Below are positions 42,661 through 52,517 of a DNA stretch of 64,000 nt, piece by piece. The DNA comes from Gemmatimonadaceae bacterium. Its GTDB lineage: Bacteria > Gemmatimonadota > Gemmatimonadetes > Gemmatimonadales > Gemmatimonadaceae. How positions within the stretch are numbered: the first letter of the stretch is position 1; each line of letters begins with the position of its first letter. Both the position numbers and the translations under genes were made by a program. A model generated the notes under the pieces. That model did no database searches. It was not told the origin of the DNA and saw only the letters and a list, made by a program, of their open reading frames with translations. The stretch covers positions 62,001 through 126,000 of the forward strand of contig JADZAN010000002.1 of the NCBI GenBank assembly GCA_020852815.1. Reading direction: 5' to 3'.

Positions 42661-43572
42661 ATGACTTTCATTCGTCTCATCGGCGTTCCCATGGATCTCG
42701 GCGCCTCGCGGCGCGGTGTCGACATGGGACCTTCGGCCGTCCGATACACCGAGCTACGCGAGCGCCTCGAAGCCATGGGGCATCAGGTGGAGGACACGGG
42801 CAATGTTCCCGTCCCCTTCCGCGAGGATGCCGCCAAGGGAGCGCAGCGCGGCGCGCGCTACCTGGGCGCCATCACCGACGTCTGCGCCGATGTCGCGTCG
42901 CGCGTGCGCGACGCGCTGGGCGCGGGGGCGCTCCCCGTCGTCCTGGGTGGCGACCATGCACTGTCGGCGGGCTCCATTGCCGGGGCATCGGCCTTCTTTG
43001 CCCAGAAGGGCGGTCATGTGGGCGTGGTCTGGGTCGATGCGCACAGCGACCTCAACACACCGGCAACATCACGCTCCGGCAATGTCCATGGCATGCCGCT
43101 CGCCGCGCTCCTGGGCCACGGCGACAAGGCTATGTCCGCCCTTGCGGGGCGCACGCCGGCGGTGCGCGTGAGCGATCTCGCCGTGGTCGGCCTCCGCGAC
43201 CTCGACGAGGCCGAGAAGGCGCACGTCCGCAAGTGGAACCTGTCGGCCTTCACCATGCGCGCGCTCGACGAGCATGGCGTGCGCAAGGTGATGGAGGAGG
43301 CGTTGTCCATCGCCACGAAGGCGACGGCCGGGCTGTGGGTGTCGTTCGACGTGGACGTGATCGACCCCTCGGACGCGCCCGGTGTGGGGACGGCGGTCCC
43401 CGGCGGGATCACGTATCGCGAGGCGCACCTGGCGATGGAGATGATTGCCGATACGGGGAAGCTGGTCGGGATCGACGTCGTCGAGGTGAACCCCGTGCTC
43501 GACGAGCGCAACCGCACCGCCGAGGTGGCGTGCGAACTGATCCTCTCCGCGCTCGGCAAGCGCATCATCTAG
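42661..43572 (+). CDS. rocF: Arginase
   Basis: A 303-residue ureohydrolase that hydrolyses arginine to ornithine and urea with a Mn(II) pair. Metal ligands are present: GGDH (H99), DAHSD (D126, H128, D130) and SFDVDVIDP (D230, D232), with a substrate loop PGGITYREAH. The length fits hexameric or trimeric arginase. Immediately downstream is an ornithine cyclodeaminase, so the arginine to ornithine to proline route is encoded here. The heptamer GTTAGGC lies 24 bases before the ATG. Confidence 0.95.
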   Translation: MTFIRLIGVPMDLGASRRGVDMGPSAVRYTELRERLEAMGHQVEDTGNVPVPFREDAAKGAQRGARYLGAITDVCADVASRVRDALGAGALPVVLGGDHALSAGSIAGASAFFAQKGGHVGVVWVDAHSDLNTPATSRSGNVHGMPLAALLGHGDKAMSALAGRTPAVRVSDLAVVGLRDLDEAEKAHVRKWNLSAFTMRALDEHGVRKVMEEALSIATKATAGLWVSFDVDVIDPSDAPGVGTAVPGGITYREAHLAMEMIADTGKLVGIDVVEVNPVLDERNRTAEVACELILSALGKRII

Positions 43573-43582
43573 CTCCCACGTC

Positions 43583-44680
43583 ATGAGCATCCCGACCTAC
43601 GTCCCCCCCGACTTCACGAGCCGACAGCTGCAAGACGCGCCGGCGGTGCGCACCGTCGTGGTCGAGCGCGACGGCGTGCTCCCCGACGAGTTCTTCGCCA
43701 CGACCAACCTCCCCACCTATGTAAAGGGAGCAGACGGCCGGTGGACGATGCCGCGCGAGCCGCGCATGGACGGCGTGCTCGTGCGCGATGCGGACGGCGG
43801 CTGGTGGGTGCGCGAAGGGCGACGCGTGAGGCGGGGCGACGCCGTCGTCGTGGGGCACGCCGAGGATGGGAGCGACGGCGTCTACGTGCATGCGCGCGGC
43901 TTCCGCATGGACGACGGGGCGCAGGGCGACTTCCACTTCATGTCGTCGCAGGTCTCGCGCGAGAAGCCGATCGACTATCGCCTCATCGCGCGCATGCTGG
44001 TGGAGGAGAAGCGGCGCGGCGGCTACACGCTCTGGGTCACTGGCCCCGCGCTCGTCCACTCGCGGGCCCGCGACAACCTGGTCTGGTTCATCCGCAACGG
44101 CTTCGTGCAGGTGCTGCTGGCGGGCAACGCCGTTGCCGTGCACGACATCGAGGCGGCGATCGTCGGGACAACACTGGGAATGACGAGCGAGGGGGAGGCC
44201 ACCGAGAACGGACACGCCGCGCACATGCGCGCCATCAACGCGATCCGTCGCGCCGGCGGGATTGCCCAGGCGGTGCACAGCGGGATCCTCACGACCGGGA
44301 TCATGCACGCCTGCGTCGTGGAGGACATCCCGTTCGTCCTCGCCGGCTCGTTGCGCGACGACGGCCCGCTTCCCGACGTGATCACCGACATGGTCGCGGC
44401 GCAGGATGCCACGCGCGCGCACACGACGCGCGCCACGATGGCGGTGATGATCGCCACGGCCCTCCATTCGATCGCGGTCGGCAACATGCTCCCCGCGTAC
44501 TACGAGGACGCCGAGCGCGGGATCCGCGAGTTGCCCACCATCTGCGTCGACGCCAGCGAGTTCCTCGTGAGCAAGCTCAAGGACCGCGGGACGCACCAGG
44601 CGGTGGGGGTGGTGACCAACGCGCAGGACTTCATGAGCATCCTGCGCGCGGCGGTCGAACGCGAGGTGCAGGGGCCCTGA
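43583..44680 (+). CDS. Ornithine cyclodeaminase of the archaeal/LOR-SDH type (TIGR00300-like)
   Basis: A 365-residue protein lacking the classical OCD/mu-crystallin sequence. It has the LOR/SDH bifunctional-type N-terminal region (DFTSRQLQDAP...) and the C-terminal Rossmann-like part VLLAGNAVAVHDIEAAIVGTTLGM, followed by GHAAHMRAINAIRRAGGI and LAGSLRDDGPLPDVITDMVAAQ, as in archaeal ornithine cyclodeaminase and the C-terminal domain of cyanobacterial AgrE. It would turn ornithine into proline and ammonia with NAD. Ten bases after the arginase stop; surely one operon. Assignment rests on family memory and context. Confidence 0.8.
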   Translation: MSIPTYVPPDFTSRQLQDAPAVRTVVVERDGVLPDEFFATTNLPTYVKGADGRWTMPREPRMDGVLVRDADGGWWVREGRRVRRGDAVVVGHAEDGSDGVYVHARGFRMDDGAQGDFHFMSSQVSREKPIDYRLIARMLVEEKRRGGYTLWVTGPALVHSRARDNLVWFIRNGFVQVLLAGNAVAVHDIEAAIVGTTLGMTSEGEATENGHAAHMRAINAIRRAGGIAQAVHSGILTTGIMHACVVEDIPFVLAGSLRDDGPLPDVITDMVAAQDATRAHTTRATMAVMIATALHSIAVGNMLPAYYEDAERGIRELPTICVDASEFLVSKLKDRGTHQAVGVVTNAQDFMSILRAAVEREVQGP

Positions 44681-44722
44681 TTCGGTGGCCGGGGAGGCAA
44701 ACCGGCGGTAGAATTGGGCCCC

Positions 44723-46681
44723 ATGACTCCCAAGGAACTCACCCCGCGCGCCCTGGTCCTCGGCGCCCTCCTCACCTTCGTCTTCACCGCCGCGAATGTG
44801 TACCTCGGCCTCAAGGTCGGGCTCACCTTCGCCTCGTCCATCCCCGCGGCCGTGATTTCCATGGCCATCCTCAGCGCGGTGAAGGACTCCTCGATCCTCG
44901 AGAACAACATCGTCCAGACCGTCGCCTCGGCGGCGGGGACGCTCTCGGCGATCATCTTCGTCCTTCCCGGGCTCGTGATCGTCGGGTGGTGGACCGGCTT
45001 CCCCTTCTGGCAGTCGTTCCTGATCTGCCTCTCGGGCGGCGTGCTGGGCGTCCTCTTCACGATTCCGCTGCGCCGTGCGCTGGTGACGACGTCCGACCTC
45101 CCGTATCCCGAGGGCGTTGCAGCTGCCGAGGTGCTCAAGGTGGGGTCGGGGACGCGCGGCGAGTCAAAGGACGACAGCGGCGAGGCCCGCGAGGGGTTGC
45201 GCGCGGTGGTCCTTGGCTCCGTGGCCTCGGCGTCGCTGGCGATCGTTGGCGCAACGCGCATCGCCGCCACCGAGCTGGCAGGCTACTTCCGGTTGGGTGC
45301 GACCGCGTCCAGCGGCTACAACATCGCCTGGTCGCTCGCCCTCCTCGGCGCCGGCCACCTCGTTGGACTCTCCGTCGGGATGGCGATGTTGACGGGGCTC
45401 ATCATCGCCTGGGTGATCGGCGTCCCGATCCTCACTTCGATGAGCCCCATCGCCGACGGCGTCACGCTGGCGCAGCATACGTCCACCATCTGGCGTACGC
45501 AGGTGCGGTTCATCGGCGCCGGCGCCATTGCCGTTGCCGCCGTCTTCACCCTCGCCAAGCTCGCCAGGCCGGTCGTCGGGGGGCTCGTCAGCACGCTCAC
45601 CGCGTCGCGCACGAGCGGCACGGGCGACGACCTGGATCGCGACATCAGCCCGCCGTGGATTGTCGGGCTCACGATTGCCTGCCTGGTGATTGCCGGTGCG
45701 CTCGCGTGGAGCTTCGCGAATGCCAGCGTCCTTGCGCCCAACGCGGTCACGCTCACGATCATCGCCGTCCCGTTTGTCTTCCTCGTCGGTTTCCTCATCG
45801 CCGGCGTCTGCGGCTACATGGCGGGGCTCATCGGCGCCTCCAATTCGCCCATCTCCGGCGTCGGGATCCTCTCCATTGTCATCTGCGCCTCGATGCTGGT
45901 GGCGGTCATCCCTCCCACCGAGGCCAATCGTGCGACGCTCGTGGCGTTTGCGCTCTTCACCACGGCGATCGTCTTTGCGTGCGCCACCATCTCCAACGAC
46001 AACCTGCAGGACCTCAAGACGGGCCAGCTCGTCGGCGCCTCGCCCATGCGGCAGCAGGTGGCGCTGATCGTCGGCGTTGCGGCTGGCGCGGCGGTCATCC
46101 CGTCGGTGCTCAACCTGCTCGCCAAGGCCTACGGCTTTGCGGGGGCCGCGAACGTCGGCGTCGTGGCCCCCAACCCGCTCCCCGCGCCGCAGGCGACACT
46201 CATCTCCGCCCTCGCGCAGGGAGTGATTGGCGGGTCGCTGGAGTGGAACATGATCGGGATCGGCGCACTGGTGGGCGTGGCGCTGATCATCATCGACGCG
46301 ACGTTAGGCGCAATGGGCAAGCTCCGCATCCCGCCGCTGGCCGTCGGCATCGGGATCTACCTCCCCATGTCGGCCACCTTCGCGGTCGTCGTCGGCGCCG
46401 TCGTCTCGCACTGGTACGATGGGCGCTCCAGGAGGATGCCCAACCCGGATCGCGCCGAACGCCTCGGAACGCTCGTGGCGTCGGGGCTGATCGTCGGCGA
46501 GAGCCTGTGGGGCGTCCTCAACGCGGGGCTCATAGTCGGCTTCTCCAAGGATGCGCCGATCGCCCTCGTCGCCGACGACTTTGCGCTGGCACCGTGGCTC
46601 GGCGCCGCCGGTTTCGTGGCGGCAATCGTCGGGTTGTACGGGTGGATGCTTCGCCGCTCGGCCAGCGCACCGAAGGCATGA
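44723..46681 (+). CDS. OPT-family oligopeptide transporter
   Basis: A 652-residue inner-membrane protein with about fifteen helices. LTPRALVLGALLTFVFTAANVYLGLKVGLTFASSIPAAVISMAIL and DLPYPEGVAAAEVLKVG are characteristic of the prokaryotic OPT/YSL branch, proton-coupled importers of peptides or metal-peptide complexes. NDNLQDLKTGQLVGASP is a further family signature. ATG 44723 (GGCCCC before it is no ribosome-binding site). It overlaps the dehydrogenase ATG by four bases (ATGA). Context suggests it brings in amino-acid or peptide substrate. Confidence 0.9.
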   Translation: MTPKELTPRALVLGALLTFVFTAANVYLGLKVGLTFASSIPAAVISMAILSAVKDSSILENNIVQTVASAAGTLSAIIFVLPGLVIVGWWTGFPFWQSFLICLSGGVLGVLFTIPLRRALVTTSDLPYPEGVAAAEVLKVGSGTRGESKDDSGEAREGLRAVVLGSVASASLAIVGATRIAATELAGYFRLGATASSGYNIAWSLALLGAGHLVGLSVGMAMLTGLIIAWVIGVPILTSMSPIADGVTLAQHTSTIWRTQVRFIGAGAIAVAAVFTLAKLARPVVGGLVSTLTASRTSGTGDDLDRDISPPWIVGLTIACLVIAGALAWSFANASVLAPNAVTLTIIAVPFVFLVGFLIAGVCGYMAGLIGASNSPISGVGILSIVICASMLVAVIPPTEANRATLVAFALFTTAIVFACATISNDNLQDLKTGQLVGASPMRQQVALIVGVAAGAAVIPSVLNLLAKAYGFAGAANVGVVAPNPLPAPQATLISALAQGVIGGSLEWNMIGIGALVGVALIIIDATLGAMGKLRIPPLAVGIGIYLPMSATFAVVVGAVVSHWYDGRSRRMPNPDRAERLGTLVASGLIVGESLWGVLNAGLIVGFSKDAPIALVADDFALAPWLGAAGFVAAIVGLYGWMLRRSASAPKA

Positions 46682-49176
46682 TGCAGCCGTCGTCGTCCAT
46701 TGCCGCGCTCCCCAGCCACGCCCGCGTCGTCGTCATCGGCGGGGGAGTGATTGGCTGTTCGGTCGCCTATCACCTCGCCCACATGGGGTGCCGCGACGTC
46801 GTCCTCCTCGAGCGACACCAGCTCACCGCCGGCACCACGTGGCATTCGGCGGGGCTCATGGTCACCTTCGGCTCCACGTCGGAAACATCGACCGAGTTCC
46901 GCAAGTACACGCGCGATCTCTACGCGCGCCTCGAGGCAGAGACGGGACTCTCCACCGGCTTCAAGCCGGTGGGCTTCATCGAGTGCGCCATCGACGAAGC
47001 GCGCCTCGAGGAGTATCGCCGAGTCTCCACCTTCAATCGCTACTGCGGCATCGACGTGCAGGAGATCTCGGCGAGCGAGGTGCAGACGCTCTTTCCGCTC
47101 GCCCGCACCGACGACATCCTCGCCGGCTTCTACGTGAAGCAGGATGGGCGCGTGAACCCCGTCGACGTGACGATGGCGCTGGCGGCCGGCGCGCGGCTGC
47201 AGGGGGCCACAATCCTCGAGGGCGTGGCGGCAACCGGGCTCCTGACGGCCAACGGCGCCGTGACCGGCGTGCGCACGGCGTTAGGCGACATCGCGTGCGA
47301 GATGGTAATCAACTGCGGTGGCGCGTGGGGGCGTGAACTGGCCGCGCAGGGCGGCGTGAACGTCCCGTTGCAGGCGGCGGAGCACTATTACCTGCTCACC
47401 GAGGAGATAGCTGGCGTCGACAAGTCGTGGCCCGTGCTCGAGGATCCCGCGTCGTTCGGCTACTTCCGCGAGGAAGGTGGCGGGCTGATGATCGGGCTGT
47501 TCGAGCCGGTGTGCGCGCCGTGGCGGGTGGAAGGAATGCCGAGCGACTTTGCCTTCGGCGAGATTGCCCCCGACTGGGAGCGCATGGGGCCGTACCTCGA
47601 GACGGCAATGAAGCGCGTTCCCATCTCGATGCAGACCGGGATTCGCAAACTCTTCTGCGGCCCCGAGTCGTTCACGCCCGACCTCAAGCCGTGCCTGGGC
47701 GAGTCGGCCGAGTTGGACAAATACTTCGTTGCAGCCGGGCTCAACTCCATTGGCATCCTCACGGGGGGCGGCGTGGGGCGGGCCATGGCGCACTGGATGC
47801 TCACCGGGCGCCCCGATTGCGACATGACGGCCTACCACCTCGACCGGTTGCACCGCTACCAGGCCAACCCCGAGTACCGGCGCACGCGGACCGTGGAATC
47901 GTTGGGGCTCGTGTACCAGACGCACTACCCCAACCGCGCCATGACCACGGCGCGCGGCGCGCGGCGCGGCGCCATTCACGATCGCCTCGCCGCTCGCGGC
48001 GCCTGGTTCAAGGACGTGAGCGGGTGGGAAGGAGCCGACTGGTACACCGCCGATGGTAGCACCCCCGAGCCCGAGCCGCTCACCTTCGGGCGTCCGCGCT
48101 CGTGGGAGAACTGGAGAGCCGAGCATGAGGCCTGCCGCAACGGCGTGATCCTGATGGACATGTCGTTCATGGCCAAGTTCCTCGTGCAGGGGCGCGACGC
48201 CGGTCGCGTCCTCAACTGGATCTCGGCCAACGATGTGGATGGCGCGGTGGGGCGCACCACGTACACGCAGTGGCTCAACGAGGGAGGGACGCTCGAGGGC
48301 GACCTGACCGTCACCAAGCTCGAACCCGGCTACACGGGCGCAGCAGGCGAACAGGCGTTCCTCGTCGTCGCGTCGGACACGGCGCACCGCCACGTGCACA
48401 CCTGGTTGCGCCGGCACACGCCAGCCCCGGCGCATTGCTTCACCACGGATGTCACCAGCGCCTTCGCGCAGGTGAACATCCAGGGGCCGCGCTCGCGCGA
48501 GCTGCTGCAGCGCGTGACCTCGACAGACCTCTCCAACGACGCCTTCCCGTTCCGCGCGGCTCGCGAGGTCGATATCGGCTTCGCCCGCGTTCTCCTGGTG
48601 CGCATCACCTACCTTGGCGAGTTAGGCTACGAGCTGTTCATCCCCACCGAGCAGGCGGTGCATGTCTACGACCTGCTGGTGGAGGCCGGGGGTGATCTCG
48701 GGTTGCGCCACGCCGGGCTCAAGGCGCTGGCCTCGCTGCGCATGGAGAAGGGGTACCGCGACTACGGCCACGACATCGACAACACCGACTCGCCGCTCGA
48801 GGTGGGGCTCGGCTTCGCCCTCGACCTTTCCAAGCCGGGCGGCTTCCTGGGGAAGGACGCGGTGGTGGCGAAGAAGGCTGCGGGGATCCGCCGGAAGCTC
48901 GTGCAGCTTCTCGTGAAGGATCCCGAGCCGCTGATGTTCCACGCCGAGGTGGTGCGGAGAAACGGCGAGGCGATGGGATACGTGCGCGCTGCGTCGTACG
49001 GCCACACGTTAGGCGGGGCCGTGGGGCTGGCGATGATCGAGAGAGCGGACGAGCCGATCACGCAGCGCTGGCTGGATGCCGGCGCCTGGGACGTCGAGAT
49101 TGCCGGCGAGCGCTATCCAGCCATCGCGTCGCTGGCCCCGCTGTACGACCCTGCGGCGCTCCGCGTGAAGGGGTGA
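46678..49176 (+). CDS. Sarcosine/dimethylglycine dehydrogenase-like (FAD + GcvT domains)
   Basis: An 832-residue enzyme. Residues 1 to about 420 form an FAD-dependent DAO domain: VVIGGGVIGCSVAYHLA, VVLLERHQLTAGTTWHSAGLM, in which H56 is the position that binds FAD covalently in dimethylglycine dehydrogenase. Residues about 440-830 form the folate-dependent GCV_T and its C-terminal barrel (MDMSFMAKFLVQGRDAG, QVNIQGPRSRELLQRV, ELGYELFIPTE, SLRMEKGYRDYGHDID). It removes N-methyl groups to tetrahydrofolate. Four TTA-GGC Leu-Gly codon pairs occur in the OPT and this gene. ATG 46681 is an alternative start. Substrate (sarcosine, dimethylglycine or a related amine) is uncertain. Confidence 0.88.
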   Translation: MMQPSSSIAALPSHARVVVIGGGVIGCSVAYHLAHMGCRDVVLLERHQLTAGTTWHSAGLMVTFGSTSETSTEFRKYTRDLYARLEAETGLSTGFKPVGFIECAIDEARLEEYRRVSTFNRYCGIDVQEISASEVQTLFPLARTDDILAGFYVKQDGRVNPVDVTMALAAGARLQGATILEGVAATGLLTANGAVTGVRTALGDIACEMVINCGGAWGRELAAQGGVNVPLQAAEHYYLLTEEIAGVDKSWPVLEDPASFGYFREEGGGLMIGLFEPVCAPWRVEGMPSDFAFGEIAPDWERMGPYLETAMKRVPISMQTGIRKLFCGPESFTPDLKPCLGESAELDKYFVAAGLNSIGILTGGGVGRAMAHWMLTGRPDCDMTAYHLDRLHRYQANPEYRRTRTVESLGLVYQTHYPNRAMTTARGARRGAIHDRLAARGAWFKDVSGWEGADWYTADGSTPEPEPLTFGRPRSWENWRAEHEACRNGVILMDMSFMAKFLVQGRDAGRVLNWISANDVDGAVGRTTYTQWLNEGGTLEGDLTVTKLEPGYTGAAGEQAFLVVASDTAHRHVHTWLRRHTPAPAHCFTTDVTSAFAQVNIQGPRSRELLQRVTSTDLSNDAFPFRAAREVDIGFARVLLVRITYLGELGYELFIPTEQAVHVYDLLVEAGGDLGLRHAGLKALASLRMEKGYRDYGHDIDNTDSPLEVGLGFALDLSKPGGFLGKDAVVAKKAAGIRRKLVQLLVKDPEPLMFHAEVVRRNGEAMGYVRAASYGHTLGGAVGLAMIERADEPITQRWLDAGAWDVEIAGERYPAIASLAPLYDPAALRVKG

Positions 49177-49506
49177 CGGCGCGGCACCCCCGGCTCGAAG
49201 GGTCTCAACGGCGGCGTCGTAACATCTCGATGAATCCCGAACGTGTTGATCGGGATTGTACCAGGGCGCACCCCTGCCAACTGAGAGCGACCCACGCGTC
49301 GCGCGCCCTCCGAAAGGGATGAGGGGCGCTGCGGGATTGTTCGACACGTCACGTCCCCGGGAGCGCAGGCCGCGCGCGAACGAACGCATTGGCGGCGTGA
49401 AGCGTAGGCTGTAAGTTCGACTACGATTTTGTATACACTGCCGCGAACAGCAGATGGATGCAGGCCGCGCGGCGCCGCCCTCCCACGCCACTCTCTGGAG
49501 TCGCAC
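49177..49506. promoter_or_regulatory. 330-base intergenic region before the SusC gene
   Basis: A perfect hairpin, AATCCCGA (49233-49240) with TCGGGATT (49250-49257), lies about 56 bases after the dehydrogenase stop; it lacks a U-run. TATACA (49432-49437) in an AT-rich patch may be a -10 box, with no convincing -35. TGGAG at 49495-49499 is the SusC gene's ribosome-binding site. Otherwise empty of genes. Confidence 0.45.
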
Positions 49507-52500
49507 ATGTCGTTCACGAAGGGGCACCACCAGGCCCCCTGGCTCGCGCGCATCGCCGGTACCCTCGCCGTCGTACTGACAGCGGGTCTCGCCAGTGTCG
49601 CGCAGGCGCAAACGGGGACTCTCGCCGGCCGTGTCACCGACGCGGCCGCTGACGCGCCGCTCCCGGGGGTCACCCTGCAGGTCGAAGGGACTCGCTTCGG
49701 GGCGGGGACGGCCAACGACGGTCGCTATCGCATCACGGGGCTGCAACCCGGCAGCTACGTGATCATCGCGCGGCGCCTGGGCTACAACCCACAGCGCCAA
49801 ACGGTGACGGTGAGCGCGGGGAGCGAAGCCACGGCAAACTTCCGGCTGCAGGCGAGCGCCATCGCGCTCGACCAGGTCGTCGTGACGGGGACGGCCGGGG
49901 CGCAAGAGAAGCGCTCCATCGGCAACGCGGTCACCACGATCTCGGCCAGTGAGGAGCTGGCCAAGTCGGCGGCACCCAACCTTGGCGCGCTGCTCAACGC
50001 CCGCGCCACCGGGGTGACGATCCTCCCGCGTTCCGGGCGACTGGGCGCCGGGCCGTCGATCCAGATTCGCGGCCGCGCCTCGCTCTCGCTCGAGAACTCA
50101 CCGCTCCTGTACATCGACGGCGTGCGCGTGAACAACTCGACGGCCACTGGGCCGGTGGGTGTCTCCGGCGGCCTGGGCGGCCAGGGGTCGCAGTTTGGCG
50201 GGCGCCTCAACGACCTCAATCCCGAGGACATCGAGAGCATCGAGATCATCAAGGGGCCAGCCGCCGGCACCATCTATGGAACGGAAGCGGCCAACGGCGT
50301 CATCCAGGTCATCACCAAGCGCGGCGCGGCCAACAGTGCCCCGCAGGTGGCGATGGGGGTCGAGGTCGGATCGCTCTCGTTCTACGACGCGGTCAACCGC
50401 ATCAACACCAACTACGCGAAGAACGCCTCCGGCACCGTGATCCCGTGGAACGGGTTGCAGCAGGAGATCGATTCCGGGCGCGGCTTCTACAAGACCGGGC
50501 AGACGCGCCGCTACAACGGCTCCGTCTCGGGCGGACGCGACCTGTTCCGCTACTATGTGGGCGGGTCGTACCAGAACGACCTGGGCATCGAGCCCAACAA
50601 CACGCTGCAGCAGATGTCGTTCCGTGCCAATGTCAGCGCGGCGGTGCGCCCCAGCACCGATGTCACGGCGAGTCTGGGGAGCGTGATCCTGCGCAACCGC
50701 CTGGGCGCCGACTACGGTGCCTCGCCGCTCCTTGGCGCGCAGGTGGGGCACTCGCTCCTCTTTCCCGCCACGCGCGGTTTCTTCGCGGTCTCTCCCGAGA
50801 TCCCGCAGCGGCTGTATGACAACAAGAGCAACGTGAACCGCTTCACGGGGAGCGTGCAGGTCACGAACCGCCCGACCAGCTGGTTCACGCACCGCGCCAT
50901 CCTGGGGGTCGACCAGAGCGCCGAGGACGCGCGCGCCCTCGAGCGCTTTGCCCCGCCCGATCTGGCCAAGGTCATGTCGCCCGCGGCGGCCGGTGGCCGC
51001 GTCGGGCAAACGATTCGCAACAACACGCTGTTCACCGCGGAGTACGGCGGTACCGCCAAGGCAAAGCTGGGGAGCGCGATCGTCTCCACGTCGTCGGTGG
51101 GCGGGCAGTTCTACCGCACGGAACTCAACACCTCGTTCCTGGGCGGCTTCGGCTTTGCCGGTCCGGGGCTGGAGCTGGTGTCGGCCGCTGCCACGCAGGT
51201 GGCCGCCACGCAGACGCAGGTGCTCAACACCACCATCGGCGCCTATGGCGAGCAGCAGTTCGCGTGGCGCGACCGCCTGTACGTCACCGCGGCGCTGCGC
51301 GTGGACAACAACAGCGCCTTCGGTGCCGACTTCAAGTGGGTCACGTATCCGAAGGTGAGCGCCTCGTGGGTAGTGAACGAGGAAGAGTTCTGGACGCTCG
51401 ACAACACGATCCAGACGTTCCGCCTGCGCGTCGCCTACGGCGCCTCCGGACGGCAACCGAACGCCTTCGCCGCGCTGCGCACCTTTACCCCCGTCACCGG
51501 CCCCGGCGGCGGCACCGCGGTGACCCCCGGGTCGCTCGGCAACCCGGACCTCAAGCCGGAAGTCGGAAAGGAGCTCGAACTCGGTTTCGAGGCCGGGCTG
51601 TTCAATCGCCTGTCGATCGACTTCACGTACTTCACCAAGTCGACGAAGGACGTGATCGTGAGCCAGGCGGTGGCGCCATCAGCCGGCTTCCCCGGGCAGC
51701 AGTTCCGCAACCTGGGTGAAGTGAGCAACTCGGGCATCGAGATCTCCTCCACGCTCCAGGCCCTACAGCGGCGCAACGTCTCGTGGGAAGTGACCGGTAA
51801 GGTCTCGACCAACAAGGACAGGATCGAGGACCTCGGCGGGCTGCCGTCGGTCATTGCCACCGCGGGGGCGGCCAACATCGTGGGCTACCCGATTGGCGGA
51901 ATCTTCGTGCGGCGCATCGCGTCGGCCGATCGTGACGCCACCGGCGCGGCCACGAACATCCTCTGCCAGGCCGCCAACGGCGGTACCCCGATCGCCTGCG
52001 CCACGGCTCCCTTCCTGTACATCGGGACGCCGACGCCCAAGCTCACCGGCGCCGTGTCCAACACGGTTACCATCGGGCGCAACCTGCGGCTGTACGCGCT
52101 CATGGATTTCCGCAACGGCAACCGGCTGTACAACGCCGTCGAGCTGCTGCGCTGCGGCGCGCAGTTGGGCGTCGCGCTATGCGACGTGGCGTACAACCCG
52201 TCGAAGTACGACATCAAGTACGTCGCGCAGGCGCGCGGACAGGCGGTGAGCCTCGGGACGACGGAGACGTACTTCCAGGATGCGTCGTTCGTGAAGCTGC
52301 GCGAAGTGTCGGCCACGTACACGCTCCCCGAACGCTGGTTCCGCAAGCGTGCGTCGGTTACGCTCGCCGGGCGCGAGCTCAAGACCTGGACCGACTACCG
52401 CGGCATCGATCCCGAATCAAACGTGAACAACGCGGCCACGACGGCGCAGACCATCGACCAGGCGTCCACGCCGAACCTCATGCGTTTCATCGCGACCTTC

Positions 52501-52515
52501 AACATCTCGTGGTAA
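49507..52515 (+). CDS. SusC/RagA-like TonB-dependent outer-membrane receptor
   Basis: A 1002-residue outer-membrane protein. After a signal peptide (ends in AQAQ), TLAGRVTDAAADAPLPGVTLQVEGT..YRITGLQPGSY is the carboxypeptidase-regulatory-like domain, then VVVTGTAGAQEKRSIGNAVTTI the plug start. SPLLYIDGVRVNN and RLNDLNPEDIESIEIIKGPAAGTIYGTEAANGVI are the SusC plug motifs. The remaining 700 residues form the barrel, ending NISW with a final aromatic residue. It imports nutrients, energised by TonB, with the SusD lid encoded 3 bases downstream. Substrate unknown; the serine hydrolase behind it hints at peptides or esters. Confidence 0.95.
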   Translation: MSFTKGHHQAPWLARIAGTLAVVLTAGLASVAQAQTGTLAGRVTDAAADAPLPGVTLQVEGTRFGAGTANDGRYRITGLQPGSYVIIARRLGYNPQRQTVTVSAGSEATANFRLQASAIALDQVVVTGTAGAQEKRSIGNAVTTISASEELAKSAAPNLGALLNARATGVTILPRSGRLGAGPSIQIRGRASLSLENSPLLYIDGVRVNNSTATGPVGVSGGLGGQGSQFGGRLNDLNPEDIESIEIIKGPAAGTIYGTEAANGVIQVITKRGAANSAPQVAMGVEVGSLSFYDAVNRINTNYAKNASGTVIPWNGLQQEIDSGRGFYKTGQTRRYNGSVSGGRDLFRYYVGGSYQNDLGIEPNNTLQQMSFRANVSAAVRPSTDVTASLGSVILRNRLGADYGASPLLGAQVGHSLLFPATRGFFAVSPEIPQRLYDNKSNVNRFTGSVQVTNRPTSWFTHRAILGVDQSAEDARALERFAPPDLAKVMSPAAAGGRVGQTIRNNTLFTAEYGGTAKAKLGSAIVSTSSVGGQFYRTELNTSFLGGFGFAGPGLELVSAAATQVAATQTQVLNTTIGAYGEQQFAWRDRLYVTAALRVDNNSAFGADFKWVTYPKVSASWVVNEEEFWTLDNTIQTFRLRVAYGASGRQPNAFAALRTFTPVTGPGGGTAVTPGSLGNPDLKPEVGKELELGFEAGLFNRLSIDFTYFTKSTKDVIVSQAVAPSAGFPGQQFRNLGEVSNSGIEISSTLQALQRRNVSWEVTGKVSTNKDRIEDLGGLPSVIATAGAANIVGYPIGGIFVRRIASADRDATGAATNILCQAANGGTPIACATAPFLYIGTPTPKLTGAVSNTVTIGRNLRLYALMDFRNGNRLYNAVELLRCGAQLGVALCDVAYNPSKYDIKYVAQARGQAVSLGTTETYFQDASFVKLREVSATYTLPERWFRKRASVTLAGRELKTWTDYRGIDPESNVNNAATTAQTIDQASTPNLMRFIATFNISW

Positions 52516-52517
52516 CC

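Noticed and set aside
43741-46677. A long open frame (979 codons) upstream of the dehydrogenase in its own frame
   Set aside because: It covers the cyclodeaminase and transporter genes in another frame, is Arg/His-rich and low in hydrophobic order, and has no family motif; it is a by-product of high GC content.
49233-49257. Intrinsic terminator after the dehydrogenase gene
   Set aside because: The stem is perfect but is not followed by a U-run, so kept only as an inverted repeat of unknown role.
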